Assembly: GCA_018645325.1 (NCBI GenBank)
Contig: JABGOU010000004.1
Location: forward strand, 62,001 to 126,000
Reading direction: 5' to 3'
DNA length: 64,000 bases
DNA from: Desulfobacula sp.
Lineage (GTDB): Bacteria; Desulfobacterota; Desulfobacteria; Desulfobacterales; Desulfobacteraceae
Shown: one piece after another, positions 44,297 to 56,600 of the stretch
Layout: every line of letters starts with the position of its first letter
How positions within the stretch are numbered: position 1 is the first letter of the stretch
Made by a program: the position numbers and the translations under genes
The notes under the pieces: model-generated
Told to the model about the DNA's origin: nothing
What the model saw: only the letters and a program-made list of their open reading frames with translations
Databases searched by the model: none

Positions 44297-45688
44297 GTGA
44301 ATAATATGGCTTTTTTTACTTTCGGTAAATACAAAGAGGTTCTCAGAATAAGTCTGCCCCTGGTACTGAGCATGGGCGCAACTACCGTGATGGAGTTTAC
44401 AGATCGGATTTTTCTTGGCAGGTATTCAATGGATGCATTGGCTGCTTCAATGCCTGCGGGAATAACTTCTTTTTTATTCACATCTTTTTTCCTAGGCACT
44501 GCAGGATATGTAAATGTGTTCATTGCCCAGTATATTGGTGCCAATGATAATAAAGGCGTTGGTGCATCCCTGTGGCAGGGGATCTATTTCTCAATTTTCG
44601 GTGCTGTTCTTATGGCACTTATAGCGCTTCCAGCTGTCAAATTATTTGCTTTTATCGGTCATGATCCTGAGATACAACAGCTTGAAGTCATTTATTTTCG
44701 TATACTGTGCTATGGTACGGGTGCCAGTATCCTGGGAACCACACTTTCCTGTTTTTATTCAGGAAGAGGATTGACCAGAAACGTTATGCTGGTCCATATC
44801 ATAGGAACTGTTTTTAACATCCCTTTAGATTATGCAATTATAAACGGGGTTTGGGGATTTCCTGAACTTGGCATTCAGGGGGCGGCCCTTGCAACCGTTA
44901 TGTCATGGATACTTATTGCATTTATTTTTATCGTTTTAATTTTTAAAAAAAAATATAATGAACGCTTCGGAGTATGGACGGTCAGACGATTCAATCCAGA
45001 GCTTTTCATGAGGTTGATGAAATTCGGGATACCAGGAGGGGTTCAATTTTTTCTTGATATTCTTGCTTTTACTTTTTTTATCCTCCTTGTAGGGAGACTT
45101 GGAAAACAAGAACTGGCAGTCACCAATCTGGTCATGTCCATCAATTCCCTTTCCTACATGCCAATGTTTGGTTTTTCCATGGGAGTTTCCACCTTGGTCG
45201 GCCAGGCTATGGGAGGCGGGAAACCTTATTCAGCAGTTATTGCCGCCAACGCTACCGCCCATATTGCTCTTTCTTATGTATTTGGGCTGGTCCTGCTTTT
45301 TATATTTTTCCCCACCCCGTTGATAAAGATATTTTTACCAGCTGATCTTGCACCGGCGGATCTGAAAAACATCATAGACATGGGAATCATTCTTTTAAGA
45401 TTTGTAGCGGCTTATCTTTTCTTTGATTCCATTAATATTATTTATATGGGAGTTCTAAAAGGCGCAGGCGATTCCAGATTTATAATGTGGAGCATGGGCC
45501 TTGCTGCTGTCTTTTTTTTATTTATACCCGTATGGGTGGGAGTAACACAATTTGGGATGGGGCTTTATTTTTCATGGACCTGCATCACCATTTACCTGTT
45601 TTTGCTTTGCATTATGATTTTTACAAGGTTTTATAAAGGCAAATGGAAAACTATCCGGATTATTGAAAATCAGGAACGTGCTGAATGA
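44297..45688 (+). CDS. MATE-family efflux transporter
   Basis: 463 aa with about 12 TM helices in two MatE halves (LVLSMGATTVMEFTDRIFLGRYS at about 18-40; IPGGVQFFLDILAFTFFILLVGRLG about 240-264). Exports cationic drugs or metabolites by Na+ or H+ antiport; the substrate is unknown. The start is GTG 44297 or ATG 44306, neither with a strong ribosome site. Confidence 0.87.
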   Translation: MNNMAFFTFGKYKEVLRISLPLVLSMGATTVMEFTDRIFLGRYSMDALAASMPAGITSFLFTSFFLGTAGYVNVFIAQYIGANDNKGVGASLWQGIYFSIFGAVLMALIALPAVKLFAFIGHDPEIQQLEVIYFRILCYGTGASILGTTLSCFYSGRGLTRNVMLVHIIGTVFNIPLDYAIINGVWGFPELGIQGAALATVMSWILIAFIFIVLIFKKKYNERFGVWTVRRFNPELFMRLMKFGIPGGVQFFLDILAFTFFILLVGRLGKQELAVTNLVMSINSLSYMPMFGFSMGVSTLVGQAMGGGKPYSAVIAANATAHIALSYVFGLVLLFIFFPTPLIKIFLPADLAPADLKNIIDMGIILLRFVAAYLFFDSINIIYMGVLKGAGDSRFIMWSMGLAAVFFLFIPVWVGVTQFGMGLYFSWTCITIYLFLLCIMIFTRFYKGKWKTIRIIENQERAE

Positions 45689-45795
45689 AAATTATGATTC
45701 AAACTGAAGAATAATGAGGAAACCCTGAATTTTATTGCCTTATCCAGTAAAACTGTTAAAGTTCTTAGAATTTAATTAATTTTAAGAGAGCCTAA

Positions 45796-46455
45796 ATGTT
45801 TAAAAAATTGAAATTCATCATATATACCCGACCCTTTATTATTTTTGTCTATTACTTTATCCAGATTTACAGCATGACTTTTCGGCTGCGCATCGCAAAC
45901 GAGCAAAAATGGCAGGATCTATTGAAACAAGGCCGGCCCATCCTTCTTTGCGCCTGGCACCAGCAATTTTTCTCTGCCATTCGACACTTTAAAACCTATT
46001 CAAAGTTCAATCCAGGTATCATGATAAGCCAAAGCCGGGATGGCGAACTGATTTCAGGTGTAGCCAATCGATGCGGATGGCATACCCTGAGGGGTTCATC
46101 CTCAAGGGGAGGAAAAAAAGCCATGAATGCCATGATTGAGCATCTGAAAAAACACAGGTTTGGTGCCCATATCCTTGACGGCCCTACAGGACCCATAGGG
46201 AAAGTTAAGGCCGGGGTCATTAAAATGGCCAGGGAGACAGATGCTCTTGTCGTACCTTTTTATATCCGGGCAGAACAAGCCTGGTTTTTCAATTCATGGG
46301 ACCGATTCATGCTTCCAAAACCTTTTTCAAAGGTAATCTTAACCTTTGGAGATGAAATACACCTTGAACCAGATGACACTCCAGATAATTTTAAAAAACA
46401 ACAGCAGTTTATTGAAACCACCATGCTTCCAGGGCTTTTCCTTAAATCTTCCTGA
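45796..46455 (+). CDS. DUF374-type lysophospholipid acyltransferase
   Basis: 219 aa. N-terminal hydrophobic anchor, the LPLAT motif CAWHQQFFSAIRHF (HxxxxF variant), SQSRDGELISGVANRCGW, and DGPTGPIGKVKAGVIKMA as in the DUF374 branch of lipid acyltransferases. Likely acylates a lipid A-like or lyso-lipid acceptor at the inner membrane. 107 bp after the MATE gene. Confidence 0.8.
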   Translation: MFKKLKFIIYTRPFIIFVYYFIQIYSMTFRLRIANEQKWQDLLKQGRPILLCAWHQQFFSAIRHFKTYSKFNPGIMISQSRDGELISGVANRCGWHTLRGSSSRGGKKAMNAMIEHLKKHRFGAHILDGPTGPIGKVKAGVIKMARETDALVVPFYIRAEQAWFFNSWDRFMLPKPFSKVILTFGDEIHLEPDDTPDNFKKQQQFIETTMLPGLFLKSS

Positions 46456-46515
46456 TTTTATAATATTAAAACAGGATTCAACACTTATAAACAGTCTATC
46501 TTTTTTTTATTGTTT

Positions 46516-46836
46516 CTACGGGTTCTCTTTTTTTGAATGGTTCACAATATATGTGATTTTCTCTGTGACATAATTATTGATTGAAATGAAATCAAACTTT
46601 TCCCAGAACTTTTTGGGGCCGTACTTCCTTGCTATTACACCAAATGCTTCATCAAGGAAATCCCAGGGATATCCAAGGGTGCCGTCCAGCTCGATATGAA
46701 TCCTGTCATATTTTTCAAAATTTTCTTCCAGGAAACGTTCCCTGAAATCTTCCCCGGAAAATTCGGCAATCCTTTTTTCCCTGGGGCCGATATATTTACT
46801 GAAATCCTTGCTGATATTTATGGTCAGTTCTTTCAT
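46516..46836 (-). CDS. STAS-like DUF4325 protein
   Basis: About 106 aa (start at 46836; an earlier ATG at 46866 is possible). It reads MKELTINISKDFSKYIGPRE, then GEDFRERFLEENFEKYDRI, and LDGTLGYPWDFLDEAFGVIARKYG, the pattern of DUF4325/STAS-like proteins. These usually pair with an ATPase-like anti-sigma or kinase protein, and none is adjacent here. Role unknown. The region 46867-47100 contains no gene I can support. Confidence 0.6.
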   Translation of the reverse strand: MKELTINISKDFSKYIGPREKRIAEFSGEDFRERFLEENFEKYDRIHIELDGTLGYPWDFLDEAFGVIARKYGPKKFWEKFDFISINNYVTEKITYIVNHSKKENP

Positions 46837-47104
46837 TGCATTCATTTCCAAAAATGTTTCTGCCAAGTAAAACCAAACTTATTCATTGATCCTGACAACC
46901 AAATTGGTTTTAGATGATAAAAAGAATCAAAGCAAGCAGGTATTTTTTATATAGAGTTTTTATTTTATTCAGCTAACCTTTGATTCTGTTTTCTTCAATC
47001 ATGGGAAATTCAATCCAATATACCGGAAATACCCTGGCAGTTAATGACTTGAACATTGTTCCGGAGATAGGTTTTATACCCGCCATAGATCAAATATGAT
47101 TCCC

Positions 47105-47572
47105 GAGAAAGGGGTCACATCTTGAATTGTGAATTAAGTATTTCGTAATCCTTTTTTAAAACCTTGTCCCTTTCAAATGCAGCTTTAATTGATGCAACAC
47201 TTTTACTTACGGCTGAATAGCTTATCCCCAGGGCATTTCTGATCTCTTCAAGGGAATATTGCTGAACCATTGCATACTTCGGGATAAGTTGCTCTCATTT
47301 GTTTTTAACAGGATATGGTAATGATTTGTCATGAGAACATATGCATAAATCTCAATGTTAAACCGTTCCGCAGTTTCACCCATCAAATCCAGGAATAGTA
47401 TTCTGTCGTCATTATCCGGGGAATATAGGATTTCGTTCATTGCCCCGTGACATCACATGGTAAAGCGCACCGGGATATTCGATTCTCCATGGTCTACTCA
47501 TAGGGAAAATACTAGATTAAAGCAATCAATTTGTAAATCCTTATTCACTATTCAAGATGTGACCCCTTTCTC
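47105..47572. mobile_element. RAYT element relic with 30-bp inverted ends
   Basis: Bounded by 47105-47134 (GAGAAAGGGGTCACATCTTG...) and its complement at 47543-47572, 30 bp with one mismatch. It encloses a broken Y1 transposase gene. The GGGGTC end resembles the REP-like hairpins at 5644 and 59122. Typical of REP-associated tyrosine transposase (RAYT) loci. Confidence 0.75.
47115..47501 (-). pseudogene. REP-associated tyrosine transposase fragment
   Basis: Starts MSRPWRIEYPGALYHVMSRGNER, shifts frame near 47435, continues DNDDRILFLDLMGETAERFN and YAYVLMTNHYHILLKT with the HxH of Y1 transposases. At SRSMQW it jumps, with most of the central catalytic part missing, to a C-terminal HTH, SLEEIRNALGISYSAVSKSV, ending NSQFKM. 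Dead copy with one frameshift and a large internal deletion. Confidence 0.8.
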
Positions 47573-47580
47573 TTAAATAC

Positions 47581-47620
47581 CATTTAGGGAAAATGGCGGT
47601 ATTGCCAAATTCCCTAAATG
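47581..47620. repeat. Dispersed palindromic repeat B, copy 2
   Basis: CATTTAGGGAAAATGGC, loop GGTATT, GCCAAATTCCCTAAATG. Same 40-bp layout as 5751-5790. It lies 8 bp from the RAYT relic and 41 bp past the stop of the megasynthase gene, so it may serve as that gene's terminator. Confidence 0.65.
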
Positions 47621-47661
47621 ATAGGTTTTCCATTGGATTCATTTGAGCCTTGTTTTTCTTC

Positions 47662-50600
47662 TTAAAAACTAAATTCAACCCGGTCAATTATCCTGTCTTC
47701 AGGATCAAGCTGGTTGAGTTTTACCATTTCAAAACTATCCACCTCAACAAAGACATTCCCTTTTTTGTCAATTAGCTTTAAATCATAGGTATTGGTCTCT
47801 TCACCCGAAGCTTTCTTTTGAGTGATACAAAAATATTTTTTATTTTTCTCAAGGTTGGCATAAAATTTCAAGGACTTGATTTTATATGGCAGAACTGTTC
47901 TTGAGGTGGTAAAAAACTCTAAAAGGCCACCCGTCTGGAACATGGCATCAACCAGGATGGGAGCTGCCACAAACTTAGGATCTTTGATTCCCTTGAAAAA
48001 CTCTTTTTCGCTTTTGTCTTCCATGGTTGTGATCAAAGTTTTTCCGTCAAAGGAATTAATATCTGTTATGGTGCTAAAAAGGCCGAACATGAACAGGCGC
48101 TTGGGATTATACACAAGGGGTTCAAGATCGCCTTCCCAGGATACAGGGGTAAATGTCGGCAATTTGATCTTTTTTGCCTTTAATGGCTTTTGGGCAAACC
48201 TGTATTTCCCTTCATAGTGAAGCTTTGGGTCACCCATGGCAATGCCTTTTGGATTTTTAAACTGGGAGGTTATCCGGCAGTCAAAGCTGTTTTCTCCATC
48301 AACACTTCCTGAAACCAGAAGCTCTTTGGAACGTCCTTTTAAAAGTTTGATACCATAAGGAATCTGAAAATCGGTTAATTCAACAAAATTTGCCTTTTCT
48401 TCTGAAAGGGATTTTGCGACTTCAGCCATGGTTTCAATCCCTGTTGAACCAAGGAACAAAGGTACATCTTCCATGGTATGGTCATGCAGAAAGACATCCC
48501 TTTTAATATCCAATACCCTTGAATACGTCACCCCTGAGTTTGTCTTCGCAACGGGGGTATCTAAAAAAGGAAACTCAACTTTGCCTGGGTCCCCTAAAAG
48601 ACCATCCTTGTCAAAGGAATAATCAAGGCCGGAAAATACCATTTCAGATTCAGTCTTATCTAAAAGGTCTGCCATAAAGAACTTGACTCCCTGTTCCATT
48701 GGTAGAAACTGGATGCCTCTTTGTTCTAAAACTGCCTTAACTGTTGGGTTGGTTGCCATGCCGACTCCTCCCCATGCAGTCCATGCATAAACCTTATAGG
48801 TTCTTTCAGGATAAAGCTGTTTTTGTCTGAAAAGCATTTTCCCTAAGAAATCATTGGCTGCTGTATAATCCACCTGACCTTCATTCCCAAAACGGGCTGT
48901 GACGGATGAAAAAGTAAAAAAGTATTTATAATCCCTGTCTTTAAAGGCCTCTATTAAATTTTGCAACCCTTTGACCTTAACATCCACAACCAGTTCAAAA
49001 GACCAGAGTTCCTTTTTAGCTATAAACTGGCTCATTTCCATGCCGGCAGCATGAAAAATTCCATCGATCCTGTCATATTTATCGCAAGCTTTTTTTACGG
49101 CTTTTGCATTAGTTACATCCACACAATTATATTCAACACTGACACCCATTGACTTCAGGGTTTCAATATTTTCAACGGATTGTCTCACCCTTAGCAGACG
49201 ATCAAGAGCACGTTTGATTTCAATGGGTTTTTCCCCGGGCATATCATCCCTGAGCTTTGCCATGAGTTCCGGATCACTGGATGCTTTATCCAGATATTTT
49301 GGATCCGTACTGTAAATATCATTAATGTCTAAAATAATCAGGTTGGTCTTATACTTTTCAACCACTTTTTTAATGATTTCATAGGTAATACCGCCTGCTC
49401 CCCCTGTCACAAGCAAGGTATCATTGCCCGATATAACTTTTTGTGTTTTATCGGCAATGGATGGTTTCATGGAAATGCCATATCGCTTTTTATCCTTATA
49501 TCCAACTTCGCAACGGGCATCATCACAGAGAAGCTCAAAAAGAAAAGCATCCACAATCTTGGGCCTGTTTTTTATGGGATGTTTGTATGAAAAGTCAACC
49601 ACCTTCACCCGGGTATCGGCCAATTCTTTGTTTGCAGTTTTCATGAGTCCGGAAAGCCCCGCAAACATGGGATGTATATCACCGCAGTTTTCCATATAAG
49701 GAAATACAACGGAATCAAATGTGATGGTTCCAATAACATTTTCTTTATGATCAAGGGATTCAAACAAAGCTTTGATCATGACAAAAAAAGATTTGATTGT
49801 CGTATTAAGGGTATCGTCTGAATCGTCTTTTTGATCAAAATAATAATCAAGGGGCAAAAGATGGATAAATCCGTTTACTTCAGGATATTTTTCTTTAAAT
49901 TTTGCCACCCTTTTTTCTGTGGCTTTGATATCGGTCAGGTCAAATTTGAAATCAGCGCCTTTGCTGCCAATGGTAATGACCTCACCTTTTTTTTGTTTTA
50001 TTTTCTTTATAATTTCTTTGGCAAACCCATGACTGTCAAGGGAAACAATTATTTTTTTACCTTTAAAATCCTTTTTTGAAATCCCGGGGATATCTAATTC
50101 CTCAGCCCTGACAATCAAGCGTTTGATAGGGGATAAAGGATCAGGAAATTCATCATCTTCATTTAAAGGTGTAACAGGGGAGGCATCCTTATTTGCTCCT
50201 TCACTTTCAAAAGGTGCTGCCTGTTTAGCCTGCTGTGTCTGCAAAACTTTTGCCTGGCTTTTAATATAGTCGGATAATTTGGTAATGGTGTTAAGGTCTC
50301 TCAGTTTTAGATCGTCAGGTACTGAAAAACCGAATTTAGAGGCTAATTTAGCAAAAATCTCTACCTGTTTAACTGTATCCACACCTAGATCCGCCTCTAG
50401 ATCCAGATCGCCTTCCAGCATGTCAGCCGTGTATCCTGTCTGGACTGCAATCACCTCTTTTACCATGGCTGATACATCATCGCCCTGCCCCGGACCAACC
50501 TCAATCGTGCCGGCTTGTTCGGGTGCATCTACAGAGTCTTTAGACTCAACTAATCCGACTGCCCTGGACTGGATATATTCTCCAAGCTTGGCAATGGTGT

Positions 50601-53600
50601 TAAGGTCTCTCAGTTTTAGATCGTCAGGTACTGAAAAACCAAAATTAGAGGCTAATTTAGCAAAAATCTCTACCTGTTTAACTGTATCCACACCCAGATC
50701 TGCTTCTAAATCCAGGTCGTCTTCCAGCATGTCAGCCGTGTACCCTGTCTGGACTGCAATCACCTCTTTTACCATGGCTGTTACATCATCGCCCTGCCCC
50801 GGTCCGGCAGCAATTGAATCGGCAGTTTGTGGTGCATCTGCAGAGTCTTTAGACTCAACTATCTTGCCTGTCTTGGATTGGATATATTCTCCAAGCTTGG
50901 CAATGGTGTTAAGATCTCTCAGTTTCAGATCGTCGGGTACTGAAAAACCAAAACTAGAGGCTAATTTGGCAAAAATCTCTACCTGTTTAACTGTATCCAC
51001 ACCTAGATCCGCTTCTAAATCCAGGTCGTCTTCCAGCATGTCGGCCGTGTATCCGGTCTGGACTGCAATCACCTCTTTTACCATGGCTGTTATATCATCG
51101 GCTTTAGCTTCTGCAACGGCCACGACGGGAGCTTCTGCAGATTCTCCTTTAATTGTCTCTTTAACGGTTTTGGGTTCAACTTCTTTTTCTATTTCTTTTA
51201 TGGCTGCAACGGGTACGGGTGCTGCCGGCATGGAAGGCACAGCTGTTTTGTCCGGTGTTACAACTTTCCTTATTTCTTTTGCAGCCTTGGGCAGGGCTTC
51301 CCCGCCGGAAACAGCGCAAAGGGTATTATCAATTATCTTGAGTTCAGGATTCTGGGACCCCGTAATCTGTTTTATCCAGTTCTCGTATTTTACATTTCCT
51401 TCAACCGGGTTTTCCTCCACTCGTTTAACAAATAAAAATGCCAGATGAGAACCAAACCCCGCAGCCAGGTGGAGACCATACTCTGAATTAATTTTCTCCT
51501 GACCGGAAAAATTGAGATTCTTAAAATGCTCGGGTATTTTTTTGAGATTTGCAATGGGAGGTGCTTTTCTTTTCTGGAGCGCTTTAACCATAACAACATC
51601 TTCTATGGCAGCACCCAGTGTATGGCCGGTAAATCCCTTTGTATTTGAAATACATATGGAGTCCAGGTGGTCGGCAAATGCTGTTTGAAGTGCTGTAACT
51701 TCTGCATCAGCACTTCCTCCCCTTGCAGGGGTATAGGTCTCGTGGGACATGAACAAAAGTTTATTTGCATAATCTTCTTTCTTAAGACCGTTTCGTTTTT
51801 CAACTTTATTGACAAATTTATTCATCTCTGATGCCAGATGTTTCACATCAATGCTGAATGTATGAAAAGCTGAATTGGCCATGTGGGTTCCAAGGATTTC
51901 ACATTGTCCTTCCATTCCCCTTTCCCTGACACAGGATTCAGCCTCAACAACAAGCCCCACTGCACCGGCTCCCAGTATGGTGCCGTTCCGGTCTTCATCA
52001 AAGGGTTTAGCACCTTGTGAAACCCTTTTTTTAATACTGGCCGCACCCAGGGAAAGAAAACCTGACCCGATCCACTGGTTCTGCCTTTGTGATGTGGCAT
52101 TTTCACCACCGATAACAATGACTCTTTTGCATCTTCCCACCCTGATCCAGTCTTCGGCAATACCTATGGCAAGGGCTGTTGATGCACAGGCTGCACTGAC
52201 TAAGGTGTTGGGCCCCTTGGCTTTAATAATCTGGGCAAAATAGGCAGATCCTAAAGGGGTAATCTTCCCTGCAAAATACCGGTCAAATTTATACTCTTTA
52301 AAATCTTTTTTCTTTCCTGACTTGGCCTTGAAAAACCATTCCGTAATCTGTTCTTTTATCCCGGTGTCAGTGACTTTTTCCATGAGATAGTAGTAAATAT
52401 TTTCAAACTCTTCATAGGGTTTGAGAAAGAATTTTTGATAATAATATTTTTCAAGCTCCTCAATCAGGGTCTCCTGGCTGGGCCATAAGCATGAAATAAT
52501 CACACCCGTATCTTCCTGCATCTCTTCGGGAAGAGCAAACCCGTCAGGTATCATGACCTTGCCGCCCTTCATTTTTTTATACTGCATTACAAGGGGGATA
52601 TTCGCATCTTTTAAGGCTTCAATACCGGCTGCAATACCTATGGCCATGGTGATATCGTATTGTTCTTTAATCCCGTACTCATCCATAAGATCAAAATAAC
52701 CCAGCTGCCCTGCCAGATGGATAACATCTTCTGCTTTGGTGATCTGCACAAACCTGGCATTTCCGTCAGGTTGTTTGAACAACTTGGTAATATTTTTGTC
52801 TATTATTTTATCCTGGTCTTCAGGCGTAAGGGATTCGATAAAGTTTTCACCATTTAAAATAGCATCAAAATTATCTGCTGCAAAAACACGTCGATCTTTG
52901 CCCGGAAGCCCCACTGAAACGCCTGAAATCAATATTTTCTGGGTATTAAAATCATATCTTTCAATGGCATCAATGGCAGTTTGGCGTTTCTGGTGCTGAT
53001 ACTCCTTGTAAAGGATCTGATCAACCAGTTTCTGGTTATTTAGCTTAAAAGACTCAAAATTTTCTGACATTTTAATTTTTGGTAACTCCTCAAAAGGTTT
53101 CGGGGTAAATTTTGTTTCAAATGCTTCTGCAGGTTTTGTCTCAAAAATGCTGTTGCAATCCTTAAGATATTTTCTACAGGCTTCAAAGGATTTAATTTCA
53201 CCCAATTTTGCATCAACGGATACAGATGTGCCATATTCCCCGATATTGATGTTTTTCAAAAGGTTCACAAGCAACCTTGACGGCCCTATTTCAATAAAAT
53301 GGGTCCGGCCGGATTCATATACATTTTCAATGGATTTTATAAATTCAACGGGTGAAATAATCTGTCTTGCCAGAAGGTCTTTGACATCTGCCCGTCCTTC
53401 CGGATAGGGTTTTCCAATGGTATTGGAAATAATTCTTCCAAACCGGGTATCATTAAAGGTAAGGGTGTCCAGATATTGTCTTAACTTGTCTGAAGCTTCT
53501 TTCAGAAGCGGTGTATGAAAAGCCCCTGTAAGATTCAGTCGCTTGTAAAAAATATCCTGCTGGGTCAGAAAAGTGCAAAATTTTTCAATATCTTCAGCCT

Positions 53601-56600
53601 TTCCTGAAACAGCAGTCTGTTTTTCACTGTTCTTGTTTGTAATATAAATGTTAGAAATATTTGATTTTCTGATCAAATGCTCTGTCTCTTTTTCATTCTT
53701 AAATACCACCATTATTTTACCCGGAACCTTTAAGGTAGCTTCATGCATAAGGTCTGAGCGCTTAATGATTAAGCGCATTGCATCGGCAAAAGAAAGCATT
53801 CCACTGCAGAACAGAGCCGTGTATTCACCCACACTGTGGCCGATGAAATAATCCGGAGAAAATCCTTCTCTGGACAATCTGCTGTAAACAGCTGCAGAAG
53901 AAAGGAAAACGGCAGGCTGGGTATTTTGTGTTGAGTTAATGGCATCATCCGTGCCAAACATCATGTCTAAAAGAGAATACCCTCTTTGTTCAACAAAAAT
54001 CTCTTCGCCTTTTTCCATTACTTTTTTTATGTGGGCATCTTTTTCAAAAAGCTCCTTCATCATACGACTTCTCTGGGCGCCCTGGCCTGAAAGAAGCGCA
54101 ACCATTCTCAGTTTTTTACCTCTGTCATCGGCAGAATAAGCATGATCTTTTATTACGATATCATCCTCTACAGCCGCCTTTACTGCTGAAATTTCTTTTC
54201 TGGGTTCGAGAAGAGCAGGTAATGTACTCATAATCATATGGCAATGATTCCCGCCAATGCCGTTGACATTGGCTGCAAATCTAAAAGGCTGGCCTTTGGG
54301 TTTTACCACGATCTGTTGAGAAGGTTTTAAGATTTTACCATCATTTAAAATGGAATGTTCAGGATTATAATTAAAATCCGGCAGAATTTTTCCCTTGCAG
54401 CTCATGAGCATCATTTTTGCCATGGCAACGGCAGGATTGGCAGCTTTAAAATATCCGAACTGGGATTTTATGTTTCCGCAGTGCATTTCATGGTCAAAAC
54501 AATTTTCAATTACCTGTTTTTCTACTATATCACCAAAAATATTGGAAAATGCAAAAATATCCAGATGATTGATATCCTGTTTTCTGATCCCGGAATTATA
54601 ATATGTTTCATTTATAGTTGATACAAAGGTGTGTTCCGAAGGTGCAAGGAGGTGATCCGGCACACTTGAGCGCACAGCACTTTCGTTGATCTCTCCTAAA
54701 ATTTCCATATTATACTCACGGGCTTTTTTATAGGTTGTCATCATGTGGATGGCTGCTCCTTCTCCCATGACATACCCGTCTGCCCTAGAATCGTAAAAAT
54801 TACAGTCCCCTTCCGACAAAAGTCCCAGGCGTTTAAAAGCCATGAGAACTGCAGGATAAAGGTTGCAGTCAACTCCGCCTGCCAGAACAAAATCAAGATC
54901 TTTGTGTTTTAAGTTTCTGGCAGCATTTCGCATGGCAACAAAAGCTGATGCACAGGATGCGTCAATCACGTAATTGGCACCATTCAATCCAAAATAATTT
55001 GCTATCCTGCCGGAGATAATATTGGACAAAAGCCCGGGTGTGGTATCTTCATTATTCTCGGGAATCGTATTGCGGATGGATGCCACAAGTGCATCTGATA
55101 CCTTATTAAGTTTTTTGCCATCAATACCCTGACAATTTTTAATTATATTACCGATAAATTGTTTTCTAACCCTTACAATATTTTTACTCTGCCGCTCTCC
55201 TGCAATGGTGCCTAAAATGACCCCAACTTTGTTGGACGCGCTTATGCAATCCAGCAAGCCTGAACTTTCAAGTGCCTCGTTTGCGGCTTCAAGTCCAAAG
55301 ATCTGACCTCTTTCAATGGATTTAACCATCATTGGGGGCATTCTGTATTTCAAATTATTAAACTTTACTTCCCTGACAACCCCTGCATTGACTTTGGGAA
55401 GCCTGTAATGAGAGGTTTTATCAAGATTTGCATAAGCATCATTATCAAAGTGTTTGGCAGGGATATGGGACAATTGTTTTTCCCCTGATTCAAGTTTTTC
55501 CCAGAACTCCTCTGTATTTTTTGCCCCGGGAAGAAACACACCAAGACCGGCAACCACTATTCGGTCATCATTAAAGTCATAGGTTGGATCAACAAAAATA
55601 TCCCGTGGAATAGTTTGATAGTTATCAGTCATCTGCTCAACAACCATGTGATAGTTAATACCGCCAAACCCATAAGATGAAACTGCGGCTTTCCTTGATT
55701 TGTTTTTTTCAAATTTGAATTCCTGGGTGTCTTTTACAATAAACAAGGAGGATTCTTTTAAATCATGATTTTTTGAAAGAGTTTCAAATTGCCCATTGGG
55801 TGGCAGTTTCCCTTTATTAACAGTCAATAAGGCCTTTAAAAGCCCTGCTGATCCTGCACAGCCTAAAAGATGGCCGATCTGTGATTTTATGGAAGAGACA
55901 CCGGCACCCGAATTTTTGTAAATGGAATTCAATGTCTCAAGCTCTGCCTGATCACCAACTGTTGTGGATGTACCATGGGCTTCTATAAATCCGATATCTT
56001 CAGGTTTAATGTCGGGTCTGATATTTTCAAAACACCGCTGGACACTTAGCACCTGCCCTGTGGGGTTTGGTGCCGCAATGGCTTTGCCCCTGCCATCAGA
56101 GCTTGAACCAATGGAATTGATGATACCCAGAATATTATTTTTATCTCTGATGGCATCTTTCATCCTTTTTAACACAAAAACAACCGAACCCTCACCCAGG
56201 ATAAACCCGTCAGCCCGCTCATCAAATGGATATGATCCATTTTTAGACAGGGCTCCCATTTTTGCAAACCCGATAAATGATTCCGGTGCCAGATGGGTAT
56301 TGACCCCACCCACAATCACCTGGTCATGGTCACCGGATAAAAGCTCTCCCATTGCAGCATCAAGGGCGGTCACTGAAGATGCACAGGCTGCATCAACAAC
56401 ATAATTTGTACCCCTGACCCCCAGGTGGCGGGCAATTCTTGAGGCTTCTATATTTAAAAGGATACCGTGGACGGGATCATATCCCGGGCTGTTGGCCTCC
56501 ATGCCTTCCATTAAACCCTGTTTAACGATTTGCTTTTCATCATCATTTAACGTTTGATATTCATCCGTTTTTTCCATCATGGAAACCAATTCCGGATACC

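Noticed and set aside
50270-51130. CRISPR-like direct repeats
   Set aside because: The 309-bp units are coding ACP domains without spacers. No other regularly spaced short repeats were found.
50279-51448. Long open frame (389 codons) on the plus strand
   Set aside because: It lies antisense to the three near-identical ACP repeats; its length follows from the repeated codon pattern. It has no ribosome site and no family resemblance.
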